From contig CAVXBB010000005.1 of NCBI GenBank assembly GCA_963759875.1, forward strand, positions 124,001 through 188,000: a DNA stretch of 64,000 bases. The letters run 5' to 3'. Under the pieces are notes generated by a model. It saw only the letters and a list, made by a program, of their open reading frames with translations. It was not told the DNA's origin and did not search any database. Source of the stretch: JAFAGX01 sp963759875 (lineage in GTDB: Bacteria > Acidobacteriota > Terriglobia > Terriglobales > Acidobacteriaceae). How positions within the stretch are numbered: position 1 is the stretch's first letter; the number at the start of each line of letters is the position of its first letter. Positions 25,062-33,504 of the stretch are shown piece by piece. A program made the position numbers and the translations under genes.

Positions 25062-26444
25062 GTGAGCACGGCGATTCAACAAGTTGGAAATTACTTAGAT
25101 ACGTTTACGGAGTTTTCAAAGAAAGCTGCGGGCCAAAAAACGCCTTGGCTGCGCAAACTCCGCGAAGACGCATTCGCGCGTTTCTGCGAGACGGGATTTC
25201 CTAGCACGCACGACGAAGACTGGCGCTTCACGAATGTGTCGCCCATTGCGCGAACGCAGTTCGCGTTGCCATCAGAAGCCGCGCCCCGAATCTCAAAGAA
25301 CGACATAGTTTCCTGGCAGATTGCGGGAGCCGCAGCGCGGTTGGTGTTTGTGGACGGACGGTTTGCCCTCGAGCTGTCGGATCATGCGAATCTACCTGCG
25401 GGCGTGGAAGTAGCGAGCCTAAAAGACCAGATTACAAAAGACCCAGATGCGATTAAGCCTCATCTCGGCCGGTATCTCGACACCAAGCGCGATGCTTTTT
25501 CCGCTCTGAACACGGCGTTTCTTGAAAACGGTGCATACGTTCATGTCGGCCGGGGCAAGATCGTGGAAGCTCCGATTCATTTACTGTTCGTCTCGACCGA
25601 GAACGAAACCCCGAGCATGTGCCTTCCGCGAAATCTGCTGGTGTTTGAAGATGAGACACAGGGCACGGTGATTGAGGAATACGTTTCTCTCGGCGGCGGG
25701 ACAGTGCTGTCGAATAGCGCGACCGAATTGGTGGCCGGTGAAAGCGCGACGGTGTCGCACTACATGATCGAGCGCGAGCATCGCCAAGCGTTCAACGTTT
25801 CGACGCTCCGCATTCAGCAGGCGAGGAGCGCAAATGTAGCTTCGCACTCTTTGCTGCTCGGCGGTGGGCTGGTGCGCAACAATGTACATCCTGTGCTGGC
25901 AGGCGAAGGCGGTGAGTGCCTGATTAATGGACTGTTTGTCGGAGAAGGCCGGCAGCATCTCGACAATTACATGTATGTAGAGCACGCGCAGCCGCACTGC
26001 AGCAGTCGGCAGTTTTACAACGGAATTCTAGATGGGCATGCGCATGGCGTTTTCCACGGCCGCATCGTCGTTCACAAAGATGCGCAGAAGACGGACGCCA
26101 AGCAAACCAACCGCAATCTCCTTCTCTCGGATGATGCCCAGATCGACACCAAGCCTCAGTTGGAAATCTATGCCGACGACGTGAAGTGCACGCACGGTGC
26201 GACGATTGGTCAGATTGAAGAGAATGCGTTGTTTTATCTGCAGTCGCGCGGTATCGATGAAGTATCCGCACGCAGGTTGTTGCTACTCGCGTTCGCTGGT
26301 GAATGTCTGGAGCGCATGAGACCTGGAGTGGCACGGGACCACTCGGAGATTTTGATTCACGAGCATCTTTTGGCAGTGGCGAATCAGAAGCCCAATTCAC
26401 GAAGCCACAGCGCTGAGGAAAGATCCTGGGAGGAAGTGGGATGA
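25062..26444 (+). CDS. sufD: Fe-S assembly scaffold subunit SufD
   Basis: SufB paralogue and second beta-helix subunit of the SufBC2D complex. 460 aa; N-terminal helices contain PWLRKLREDAFARFCETGFPSTHDEDWRFTNVSPI, the usual SufD signature, and the C-terminal part holds DAKQTNRNLLLSDDAQIDTKPQLEIYADDVKCTHGATIGQ and the SRGIDEVSARRLLLLAFAGE motif. GTG start at 25062 preceded by AGAGG. Its end overlaps the sufS start by four bases. Confidence 0.96.
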   Translation: MSTAIQQVGNYLDTFTEFSKKAAGQKTPWLRKLREDAFARFCETGFPSTHDEDWRFTNVSPIARTQFALPSEAAPRISKNDIVSWQIAGAAARLVFVDGRFALELSDHANLPAGVEVASLKDQITKDPDAIKPHLGRYLDTKRDAFSALNTAFLENGAYVHVGRGKIVEAPIHLLFVSTENETPSMCLPRNLLVFEDETQGTVIEEYVSLGGGTVLSNSATELVAGESATVSHYMIEREHRQAFNVSTLRIQQARSANVASHSLLLGGGLVRNNVHPVLAGEGGECLINGLFVGEGRQHLDNYMYVEHAQPHCSSRQFYNGILDGHAHGVFHGRIVVHKDAQKTDAKQTNRNLLLSDDAQIDTKPQLEIYADDVKCTHGATIGQIEENALFYLQSRGIDEVSARRLLLLAFAGECLERMRPGVARDHSEILIHEHLLAVANQKPNSRSHSAEERSWEEVG

Positions 26445-27721
26445 CAACGCTCGCCAGATCACCTTTGCATTCCAGCCCGGCGGGGTTGCACGAAGTTCCT
26501 TCTGGCTTCGATGTCGAGAAGGTGCGTGCCGACTTCCCGATCCTGCATCAACAGGCCCACGGGCACCCGCTGGTTTATCTGGACAATGCGGCGACGTCGC
26601 AGAAGCCAAGAGCGGTGATCGATGCGATCGTCCGGTACTACGAAGGATACAACGCGAACATTCATCGTGGCGTGCATTACTTGTCCGAGCGAGCCACGGC
26701 GGAATATGAAGCATCACGAAAAACGGTGCAGCAGTTCGTAAACGCCGCTCGTCCGGCAGAAATCATTTTCGTGCGTGGCACCACTGAAGCTATCAACCTG
26801 GTTGCTCAGACTTATGGACGCACTCATGTCGGCGAGGGTGACGAAGTGCTTATCACCACGCTGGAACATCACTCAAACATCGTTCCGTGGCAGCTGCTCT
26901 GTGAAGAGAAACACGCGAAACTGCGGGTTTCTCCGATCAATGAAGCCGGCGAACTGATTATTGAGGAGTTCGAAAAGCTGCTCGGACCGCGGACGAAAAT
27001 CGTCGCCGTCGGACATGTGTCGAATGCGTTGGGAACGGTGAATCCGATCGCCACGATTGTGAAAATGGCGCACGCGAAGAACATTCCTGTGCTGGTGGAC
27101 GGCGCGCAAGCCGTGCCACGCATGCCGGTGGATGTTCAGCAATTGGATTGCGATTTCTATACTTTCTCCGGACACAAAACCTATGGCCCGACGGGCATCG
27201 GAGTTCTTTACGGCAAGCTGCCGTTGCTCGAAGCCATGCCCCCTTATCAGGGCGGCGGCGAGATGATCAGTTCGGTCACCTTTGAGAAAACGCTGTACAA
27301 CAAGGTGCCGCACAAATTTGAAGCAGGGACGCCGGATATTTCAGGGCCGATCGCGTTGCGGGCAGCAATCGAATATCTCGAACGGTTGGGAATGGAGAAC
27401 GTTGCGTCGCACGAACACGAATTGCTGACGTATGCCACAGAGCAGGTATCTAAAGTTGCCGGAGTACGTCTTGTTGGCACAGCGAAGGAGAAAGCCGGAG
27501 TGCTTTCGTTTGTTATGGAAGGTGTGCATCCCCACGACATAGGGACGATCCTCGACCAGGAAGGTATCGCGATTCGCACTGGGCATCATTGTGCGCAGCC
27601 GGTCATGGCGCGCTTTGGGCTGGATGCGACCGCCCGGGCGTCCTTTGGGCTGTACAACACGAAGGAAGAAGTCGATGTGCTGGTGCGGGGACTTGAAAAA
27701 GTGCAAGAGGTTTTTGGCTGA
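26441..27721 (+). CDS. sufS: SufS-type cysteine desulfurase
   Basis: PLP enzyme that removes sulfur from cysteine as a persulfide for Fe-S assembly. Group II (SufS/CsdA) features: YLDNAATSQKP, HRGVHYLSERAT, PLP Lys in FYTFSGHKTYGPTGIG, and the catalytic Cys in RTGHHCAQPVMARFG within the short group II loop. 426 aa. Overlaps sufD (ATGA) and abuts sufU (stop and start share a base), so the three are translationally coupled. SufU is the expected sulfur acceptor. Confidence 0.97.
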   Translation: MTTLARSPLHSSPAGLHEVPSGFDVEKVRADFPILHQQAHGHPLVYLDNAATSQKPRAVIDAIVRYYEGYNANIHRGVHYLSERATAEYEASRKTVQQFVNAARPAEIIFVRGTTEAINLVAQTYGRTHVGEGDEVLITTLEHHSNIVPWQLLCEEKHAKLRVSPINEAGELIIEEFEKLLGPRTKIVAVGHVSNALGTVNPIATIVKMAHAKNIPVLVDGAQAVPRMPVDVQQLDCDFYTFSGHKTYGPTGIGVLYGKLPLLEAMPPYQGGGEMISSVTFEKTLYNKVPHKFEAGTPDISGPIALRAAIEYLERLGMENVASHEHELLTYATEQVSKVAGVRLVGTAKEKAGVLSFVMEGVHPHDIGTILDQEGIAIRTGHHCAQPVMARFGLDATARASFGLYNTKEEVDVLVRGLEKVQEVFG

Positions 27722-28170
27722 TGCCCGACCTGCGCGATCTCTACCAGGAATTGATTCTGGAGCACAGCAAAGCCCCGCGGAATTATCGCGAGTTGGAGAA
27801 CCCCGACCATAAAGCGGAGGGCTACAACCCGCTTTGCGGCGATCACTTTACGGTTTTCCTGCACATGGAAGGCGATCGCATTCGCGATGTCACATTTCAA
27901 GGCTCGGGCTGCGCAATTTCGAAATCCTCGGCTTCCATGATGACGCAGAGCTTGAAAGGAAAAACCAGGGCGGAAGCGGAGGAATTGTTCGAGCGATTCC
28001 ACAAGGTGGTTACGGGCGAAGCCGTCAATGGTGACCAGGCGAAGCTCGGGAAGTTAGCTGTATTCTCCGGTGTGTCGGAGTTTCCGACGCGAGTGAAATG
28101 CGCTACTCTGGCCTGGCACACGTTGCAAGCGGCCTTGCAAGGAAAGCAGGACGCGGTTTCTACCGAGTAG
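27721..28170 (+). CDS. sufU: Zinc-dependent sulfur transfer protein SufU
   Basis: Accepts the persulfide sulfur from SufS through a zinc-site swap and passes it to SufB. 149 aa IscU-like fold with three cysteines in NPLCGDH, QGSGCAIS and VKCATLAWH; the extra 18-20 residue insertion between the second and third Cys (KTRAEAEELFERFHKVVTGEA region) marks SufU rather than IscU. Begins at the last base of sufS. No separate SufE is in this operon. Confidence 0.95.
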   Translation: MPDLRDLYQELILEHSKAPRNYRELENPDHKAEGYNPLCGDHFTVFLHMEGDRIRDVTFQGSGCAISKSSASMMTQSLKGKTRAEAEELFERFHKVVTGEAVNGDQAKLGKLAVFSGVSEFPTRVKCATLAWHTLQAALQGKQDAVSTE

Positions 28171-28183
28171 AGGTGAGCTTCTT

Positions 28184-28759
28184 ATGTACGAAATGATCGA
28201 ATTAAAACGTGCTTGTGATGCAATTGAGATTCCCAGCGGCATACATCGTGTTCTTCCGCAGTTAAGCCGGGTGAGGATCTCGCAGTTTTTGGGCACCGGT
28301 TATACGGTCGTGAGCGACATGGGTTGCATGTTCCGCATAGAAGCAAAAGATGCGGATGCGCTCGGTATGACCCCTCCTGCCGCGACTGCGGAATCAGACA
28401 CAAAGGCTGAATTCAGCGAGCAGATGGTGTGGGACCAACTGAAAACGGTCTACGATCCCGAAATTCCAGTAAACATCGTTGACTTGGGGCTGATTTATTC
28501 CTGCGACATCAAGCCTCACGAGGAGGGCGGTAAGAAAATTGACGTCAAGATGTCGATGACTGCTCCCGGTTGTGGCATGGGCAACGTCCTCAAAGCTGAT
28601 GTGGAAGGCAAACTGTCTCGGCTTCCTGACGTCAAGGCAGTTGACGTGCAGGTTGTGTTCGAGCCACCTTGGAACCCGGGCCTCATGTCGGAAGCTGCCA
28701 AACTGCAATTAGGCTTCGATCTTGATTACGGAGCGCCCGCGGCGCGTATGTCGCGATAG
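28184..28759 (+). CDS. sufT: Fe-S assembly maturation protein SufT (DUF59/MIP18 family)
   Basis: Helps mature Fe-S proteins. The 191 aa protein has an N-terminal extension of about 85 residues (MYEMIELKRACDAIEIPSG, GTGYTVVSDMGCMFRI) followed by the DUF59 domain with VYDPEIPVNIVDLGLIYSC, TAPGCGMGN and EPPWNPGLMSEAA. This long-form layout is typical of SufT in Acidobacteriota and relatives. GAGGTGAG precedes the ATG, 13 bp after sufU, so it closes the suf operon. Confidence 0.92.
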   Translation: MYEMIELKRACDAIEIPSGIHRVLPQLSRVRISQFLGTGYTVVSDMGCMFRIEAKDADALGMTPPAATAESDTKAEFSEQMVWDQLKTVYDPEIPVNIVDLGLIYSCDIKPHEEGGKKIDVKMSMTAPGCGMGNVLKADVEGKLSRLPDVKAVDVQVVFEPPWNPGLMSEAAKLQLGFDLDYGAPAARMSR

Positions 28760-28828
28760 CGACACACGGCTTCGTCGATCTCGGGAGTCCATCCAGAGTC
28801 GTTGTAAATCCAGAGGCATCTAAAATAC

Positions 28829-30280
28829 GTGAGCAAAAATACTTTCTTTTTCCAGCATTACGGGCTAACTGAGCCTGATCTTCAACGCTATCTTGCAGCG
28901 GCGCTTTCTGCCGGCGGGGAATACGCCGACCTTTATTTCGAATATCTTTCCTCTACTTCTCTGATGGTCGATGAGTCCATGGTGAAGTCCGCTTCCCAGG
29001 GAATTTCTGCCGGGTGCGGAGTCAGAGTCATTTCCGGTGAGCGCACCGGATACGCCTACACAGACGATCTTTCGCCGGAACGCATTTTGCGTGCAGCCCG
29101 CACGGCAGCTTTGATCGCCAGCGGCCCGGCGAAGACTCCAAGCGTTGGTTTTCAGGAGAAGCCGGCCCGTAGTTTGTACCCGGTGAGCCTTCCTTCGGTG
29201 GACGCAGAGGTCAATGCGAAGGTTGAGCTGGTAATGCGGGCGGACCAGGCCGCGCGAGGATACGATTCGCGAATCAAGGAAGTTCGCGCAAGCTATGCGG
29301 ACGAACTGCGGAATATTTTAGTCGTCGGCTCTGACGGAACTTTTTCGGAAGATTCGCAACCACTGGCGCGCTTGAACGTTTCCTGTATCGCGAAGACGGA
29401 CGGAAATTCGGCTCGTGGGGGTGCCGGCGGTGGCGGACGCGTCGCGCTGGATTTCTTCTTCGGAGAAAAAACTCCCGAGCATTTCGCTACAGAGGCGGCA
29501 CGCCAAGCGGTCTTGCAGCTCGATGCACGCGAAGCTCCTGCCGGAGAAATGGAAGTGGTGCTTGGTCCCGGCTGGCCGGGCGTGCTGCTCCACGAGGCTG
29601 TCGGTCACGGCCTCGAAGCCGATTTCAATCGCAAGCAGACATCGGCGTTTGCCGGCCTGATCGGAAAAAAAGTTGCAAGCGAGAAATGCACTGTGGTCGA
29701 CAACGGCACCATGCCATGGCGGCGCGGCTCATTAAACGTCGACGATGAAGGTGAACCGACGCAGACCACCGTGCTGATTGAAAATGGAATTTTGAAGGGC
29801 TACTTGAGTGACAAGCTTTCCGCCCGTCTCATGGGAATTGCTGATACAGGCAATGGACGTCGTGAAAGCTACGAGCACATTCCCATGCCGCGCATGACGA
29901 ATACTTATATGCTGGCCGGGCAAGATGATCCGCAAGACATTTTGCGATCTGTGAAGCGCGGCATTTACGCGGTGAACTTCGGAGGCGGCCAGGTCGATAT
30001 CACCAATGGCAAATTCGTTTTCTCGGCTTCGGAAGCTTATCTGATCGAAGATGGCCAAGTGACGGCGCCCATAAAAGGCGCTACTCTTATCGGCAATGGC
30101 CCGGATGTGCTGACACGAGTTTCCATGGTTGGCCATGATTTGAAACTCGATGAGGGAATCGGGACCTGCGGCAAAGACGGCCAGGCGGTGCCTGTCGGTG
30201 TGGGTATTCCGACCATCAAAGTGGATCGCCTGACTGTGGGCGGCACGGCCAGAAAAGACCCCGGCGGTTTCATGCAATGA
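28829..30280 (+). CDS. tldD: Metalloprotease TldD
   Basis: Catalytic subunit of the TldD/TldE(PmbA) protease that trims unfolded or modified peptides and proteins in the cytoplasm. 483 aa. The zinc motif HEAVGHGLEADF (HExxxH) lies near residue 255, and the C-terminal GTCGKDGQAVPVGVGIPTIKVDRLTVGG is conserved. GTG start at 28829; AGAGG is 12 bases upstream, a loose ribosome site. Followed after a repeat-bearing gap by its partner PmbA. Confidence 0.93.
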   Translation: MSKNTFFFQHYGLTEPDLQRYLAAALSAGGEYADLYFEYLSSTSLMVDESMVKSASQGISAGCGVRVISGERTGYAYTDDLSPERILRAARTAALIASGPAKTPSVGFQEKPARSLYPVSLPSVDAEVNAKVELVMRADQAARGYDSRIKEVRASYADELRNILVVGSDGTFSEDSQPLARLNVSCIAKTDGNSARGGAGGGGRVALDFFFGEKTPEHFATEAARQAVLQLDAREAPAGEMEVVLGPGWPGVLLHEAVGHGLEADFNRKQTSAFAGLIGKKVASEKCTVVDNGTMPWRRGSLNVDDEGEPTQTTVLIENGILKGYLSDKLSARLMGIADTGNGRRESYEHIPMPRMTNTYMLAGQDDPQDILRSVKRGIYAVNFGGGQVDITNGKFVFSASEAYLIEDGQVTAPIKGATLIGNGPDVLTRVSMVGHDLKLDEGIGTCGKDGQAVPVGVGIPTIKVDRLTVGGTARKDPGGFMQ

Positions 30281-30300
30281 ATTTTTAGTCACTAGGGAGT

Positions 30301-30356
30301 CACAGAGGCACGGAGAATTGTTTATCAAATACCAGGGTTTCCTCCGTGGCTCTGTG
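30301..30356. repeat. Inverted repeat of the CACAGAGGCACGGAG family between tldD and pmbA
   Basis: CACAGAGGCACGGAG (30301-30315) faces CTCCGTGGCTCTGTG (30342-30356): 15-bp arms with one mismatch and a 26-bp loop. Transcribed between the two genes it would form a stable hairpin, and related half-elements are seen at 24975. It may affect partial termination or mRNA stability. Confidence 0.6.
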
Positions 30357-30369
30357 CCTCAGTGGTGAA

Positions 30370-31767
30370 ATGGATCTCATGTCATCAACTCAACTGGAAA
30401 CCAGCAATCAGAAACTCGAAACTGACCTGAAAGAAGTAGCCCAGGACATCGTCCGGCGGGCAATGCGCGGCGGCGCAACGGCGGCGGAATGCGTAATTCG
30501 TGAGGGCGATGAATTCTCCACGCTCGTTCGCCTCGGCCAAGTCGAAACCTTGAAGGAATCTGGCTCGAAAGCGATCGGCGTCCGCGTTTTCTACGGCAAG
30601 CGCGCGGCCAGCACGTACTCCAGCGATTTTTCGCGTGAGGGCCTGGATCGCATGCTGAAATCCGCTCTCGATCTCGCCAAAATAACCTCTGAGGATCCGT
30701 TTGCCGGAATTCCTGAAGCATCGCAATTGGGTTCATTGCCGGGCGATTTGGATTTGTATTCCTCAGACGTTTACTCGCTGCCGGGGCAGGAGCGGATCAG
30801 CTACGCTCGACGGGCAGAAAAAGCTGCGCTGGATTTTGATCCGCGGATCAAGAACTCAGATGGCGGTTCGTTCGACGCGGCGACAGGGCACAAGATTCTC
30901 GCCAACTCGCACGGCTTCATCGGCGAATACAAGCGTTCCTATTGTTCGATTGCCGCCGTTCCTATTGCGCAATCAGAAAACCGCGCCATGCAGCGCGACT
31001 ACTGGTTTTCCGTCGCCCGCAGTTTGAGCCGTCTGGATTCTCCTGAACATGTGGGGAAGGTTGCGGCCGAGCGCACCATCCGACGTCTGGGTGCGAGAAA
31101 GGTTAGGACGGCCCACGTGCCGGTGGTACTCGATCCGCTGGTTGCGGTTTCCATGCTGGATCACATCTTCGAAGGTGTGAATGGCGATTCCGTGTACCGA
31201 GGAGCTTCGTTTCTGGCGGGCAAACTCGGCCAGAAAATTGCGGGTGATCGCGTCACCGTCGTTGATGACGGCACAATGCCTGGCGGGTTTGGAACCAGCC
31301 CATTCGATAGCGAGGGCATTCCTACGCGGCGAACGGTCGTGATCGAAAATGGTGTGCTTAAGTCCTATTTGCTGAACACTTACACCGCGAAGAAGCTTGG
31401 ATTGCAGACTACCGCGAATGCCTCTCGCGGACTGGCGGGAACACCGGGGATTGGGCCGGGAAACTACTTCCTACAGCCGGGAGCAAAATCGCCGCAGCAA
31501 ATGATCTCCGAGATTAAAGAAGGTTTGTACGTGACAGAATTTCTAGGACACGGAGCAAATCTGGTAACCGGCGACTATTCCCGCGGCGCCTCGGGCCTTT
31601 GGATTTCCGGCGGCGAACTGGCCTACCCAGTGGAAGAAATCACGGTCGCAGGAAATCTGAAGGAGATATTCTTTAACATCTCCGAAATTGGCAATGATTT
31701 GGAATTCCGGGGTGCGATGGCATGCCCGACCATCAGAATCGAAGGCCTGACAGTGGGAGGAGAATAG
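30370..31767 (+). CDS. pmbA: TldE/PmbA family metallopeptidase subunit
   Basis: Non-zinc partner of TldD; the two form a heterodimer in which only TldD carries the HExxxH site. 465 aa from ATG 30370; alternatives are GTG 30346 and ATG 30379. Conserved PmbA segments: ECVIREGDEFSTLVRLGQVE, DPLVAVSMLDHIFEGVNGDSVYRGASFL, GTPGIGPGNYFLQPG and TEFLGHGANLVTGDYSRGASGLWI. No HExxxH is found, as expected. Convergent with the Nudix gene. Confidence 0.92.
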   Translation: MDLMSSTQLETSNQKLETDLKEVAQDIVRRAMRGGATAAECVIREGDEFSTLVRLGQVETLKESGSKAIGVRVFYGKRAASTYSSDFSREGLDRMLKSALDLAKITSEDPFAGIPEASQLGSLPGDLDLYSSDVYSLPGQERISYARRAEKAALDFDPRIKNSDGGSFDAATGHKILANSHGFIGEYKRSYCSIAAVPIAQSENRAMQRDYWFSVARSLSRLDSPEHVGKVAAERTIRRLGARKVRTAHVPVVLDPLVAVSMLDHIFEGVNGDSVYRGASFLAGKLGQKIAGDRVTVVDDGTMPGGFGTSPFDSEGIPTRRTVVIENGVLKSYLLNTYTAKKLGLQTTANASRGLAGTPGIGPGNYFLQPGAKSPQQMISEIKEGLYVTEFLGHGANLVTGDYSRGASGLWISGGELAYPVEEITVAGNLKEIFFNISEIGNDLEFRGAMACPTIRIEGLTVGGE

Positions 31768-31776
31768 GTTTCCTCT

Positions 31777-32448
31777 TTACGAGTCTGGCGTGGTCATCTC
31801 CGGTTTACGCTCGAGACCAGCGTAGGATCGTGTCCTCCCTGCATTCCCTTCAATAAGCAGCCGGTCGGCTCGCACTTCTCTTCGCGAACCCGCATTCAAT
31901 TGCTGCAGGCGAGTAATTTGGACCAGCGCCCTCTGCACGACGCGAGCTAACTCGGTTCCATGATGTGATTTGCGCCCCTCTTGCAGGTGCTGTGCAGCGT
32001 TCTCGGGGGAAAACCAAGTCCGGTTTCGACCACTCTCTGTCGGTGCTTCGAGGCGCGTAACCTCGCACAAGTGCGCGCTGACCTTAATTCGACGTAATGA
32101 ATTACGCTGTTTTTGGTGTAAATAGTGCGTGAAAGGCGCTTCTTGCATGCGCCCGTGCACGCCAGCTTCCTCAAAAGCCTCGAGAGCCGCGGATTGCGCA
32201 TGTGTCAGACCGGGCTCGACGCTCCCCTTGGGAAATGTCCAACGTCCTCCTCTGGTTTGCACAAGCAAAAACTGAATGCCCGTGGGCCTGATCCGGTAGC
32301 ACACCGCCGCAACTTTCTCGCATTCTTTCAGCCGGCGCAAGTAGCCCAGGCGCAGGAATTTTGCGCTCGTCCGCTTAGTCGAGGAACTGACCTCAATAAT
32401 CTCGCCCCGGATACTTTTGCCGCCCGCAGCCACGGCAGCAGAGTGCAC
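31777..32448 (-). CDS. Nudix hydrolase
   Basis: Hydrolyses a nucleoside diphosphate linked to another group. The Nudix box is GSVEPGLTHAQSAALEAFEEAGV: the core Glu residues (E16, E19, E20 of the box) are present, but the first Glu is Leu and the usual Arg is Leu, a pattern seen in diphosphoinositol-polyphosphate-type (DIPP-like) Nudix enzymes. The preceding FLLVQTRGGRWTFPKG strand is standard. N- and C-terminal tails (about 45 and 70 aa, basic) extend the 223 aa protein; GTG start. The substrate cannot be named. Confidence 0.82.
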   Translation of the reverse strand: MHSAAVAAGGKSIRGEIIEVSSSTKRTSAKFLRLGYLRRLKECEKVAAVCYRIRPTGIQFLLVQTRGGRWTFPKGSVEPGLTHAQSAALEAFEEAGVHGRMQEAPFTHYLHQKQRNSLRRIKVSAHLCEVTRLEAPTESGRNRTWFSPENAAQHLQEGRKSHHGTELARVVQRALVQITRLQQLNAGSRREVRADRLLIEGNAGRTRSYAGLERKPEMTTPDS

Positions 32449-32567
32449 GATGGCAGCCGGTTCTGACTAGAACCCAGTGTGGTTCTGGCTAGATAAGGAA
32501 TCTCGCTTCGTACTTGCGCGAAGCGGCGCTCCGGCAGTATTCGTGACCTTAAGGCCAAGGAGTGAGA

Positions 32568-32915
32568 GTGGAACAGTTTCGTTGTCTTCGCTGCGGACGC
32601 GAGATCGAGCCCGGGAACAAATCGGTAGCCGTTTATATGTTTGCGCAGACGGTGGGGATCCGCCCTCGCCAGAAATCGTCGGCGCAGCGAATCTGTTTTT
32701 GCCCACAGTGTTCGGTTTCTCTAGCCATGGGCCCGGCGCCCGAGGGCGCGCTGAATGTGGCTGCCTGGGAGATGCTGCGTGATCTGGTGAGTTCTGATCC
32801 GGCGCTGAATGAAGCCGCCTGGGATAACCTTCGAGGCCTTGCCGGCCTCCTTCCGGCGACTGGAACTGACGGCCGAGTGCGGCGTCCCGCGCCCGAAGGG
32901 TACTTCGAATTCTGA
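32568..32915 (+). CDS. Zinc-ribbon-like hypothetical protein
   Basis: 115 aa, not recognised. The N-terminus carries CLRCGREIEPG and, 40 residues on, CFCPQCSVSL, which together could bind zinc. The C-terminal half has a repeated pattern NVAAWEMLRDLVSSDPAL and NEAAWDNLRGLAGLLPA, two helical units of about 20 residues. Start chosen at GTG 32568 because AAGGAG lies five bases before it; GTG 32562 overlaps that site. Followed 53 bp later by a membrane-anchored gene on the same strand. No function assigned. Confidence 0.6.
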   Translation: MEQFRCLRCGREIEPGNKSVAVYMFAQTVGIRPRQKSSAQRICFCPQCSVSLAMGPAPEGALNVAAWEMLRDLVSSDPALNEAAWDNLRGLAGLLPATGTDGRVRRPAPEGYFEF

Positions 32916-32968
32916 CGCAATCCTTTTCCTAAATCGACAATCGAAAATCAACAATCTACAATCACAGC

Positions 32969-33475
32969 GTGGGTGGGCTGATCGAACCATCTCCGCTGCG
33001 GCAGCCGGAACACGAATCCAACTTGCGCCCACTTTTGATCGGGGTGGTGATCGTCGTAGTGGTTGTCGGCATCATCGCCTTCCTGTCACGCACAGGGTCA
33101 AAGAGTTCCGCGACCCCGCATCCGTACGCAGCTAATCTAAAAATTTCTGATCTGAAGATGAGCCAGGCCCAGAATTTCGTGGGAGCAAGCGTCACTTATA
33201 TAGATGGAACCGTCACCAACACGGGGGACAAGACTGTGATGCATGCTACTGTGCACGTGGAGTTCAAGAACTCCATGGATCAGATTGTGCAGGTGGAAGA
33301 CCTTCCCTTGCGCGTGCTGCAGACCGGCGGCCCATATCCAGATGCGGTCGATCTGGCCACTTCGCCGCTGGCACCCGGACAAAGCAAACCGTTCCGGCTG
33401 ACGTTTGAGCACGTCAGCGCAGATTGGAATCAAGCCTATCCAACTGTGCAGGTGAGGGACGTGACGACGAAATAG
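32969..33475 (+). CDS. Membrane-anchored DUF2393-like hypothetical protein
   Basis: 168 aa, no clear function. One transmembrane helix (about residues 21-40: LRPLLIGVVIVVVVVGIIAFL) then an extracytoplasmic beta domain with VTYIDGTVTNTGDKTVMHATVHVEF and LAPGQSKPFRLTFEHVSADWNQAYP, an FxLyD/DUF3426-like beta sandwich. GTG start at 32969. It follows the zinc-ribbon-like gene on the same strand and is convergent with the gene at 33505. DUF2393 is only a best guess by recall. Confidence 0.55.
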   Translation: MGGLIEPSPLRQPEHESNLRPLLIGVVIVVVVVGIIAFLSRTGSKSSATPHPYAANLKISDLKMSQAQNFVGASVTYIDGTVTNTGDKTVMHATVHVEFKNSMDQIVQVEDLPLRVLQTGGPYPDAVDLATSPLAPGQSKPFRLTFEHVSADWNQAYPTVQVRDVTTK

Positions 33476-33504
33476 CGGGGATGAGTTGAAGAGATCGCGT
33501 TTTC

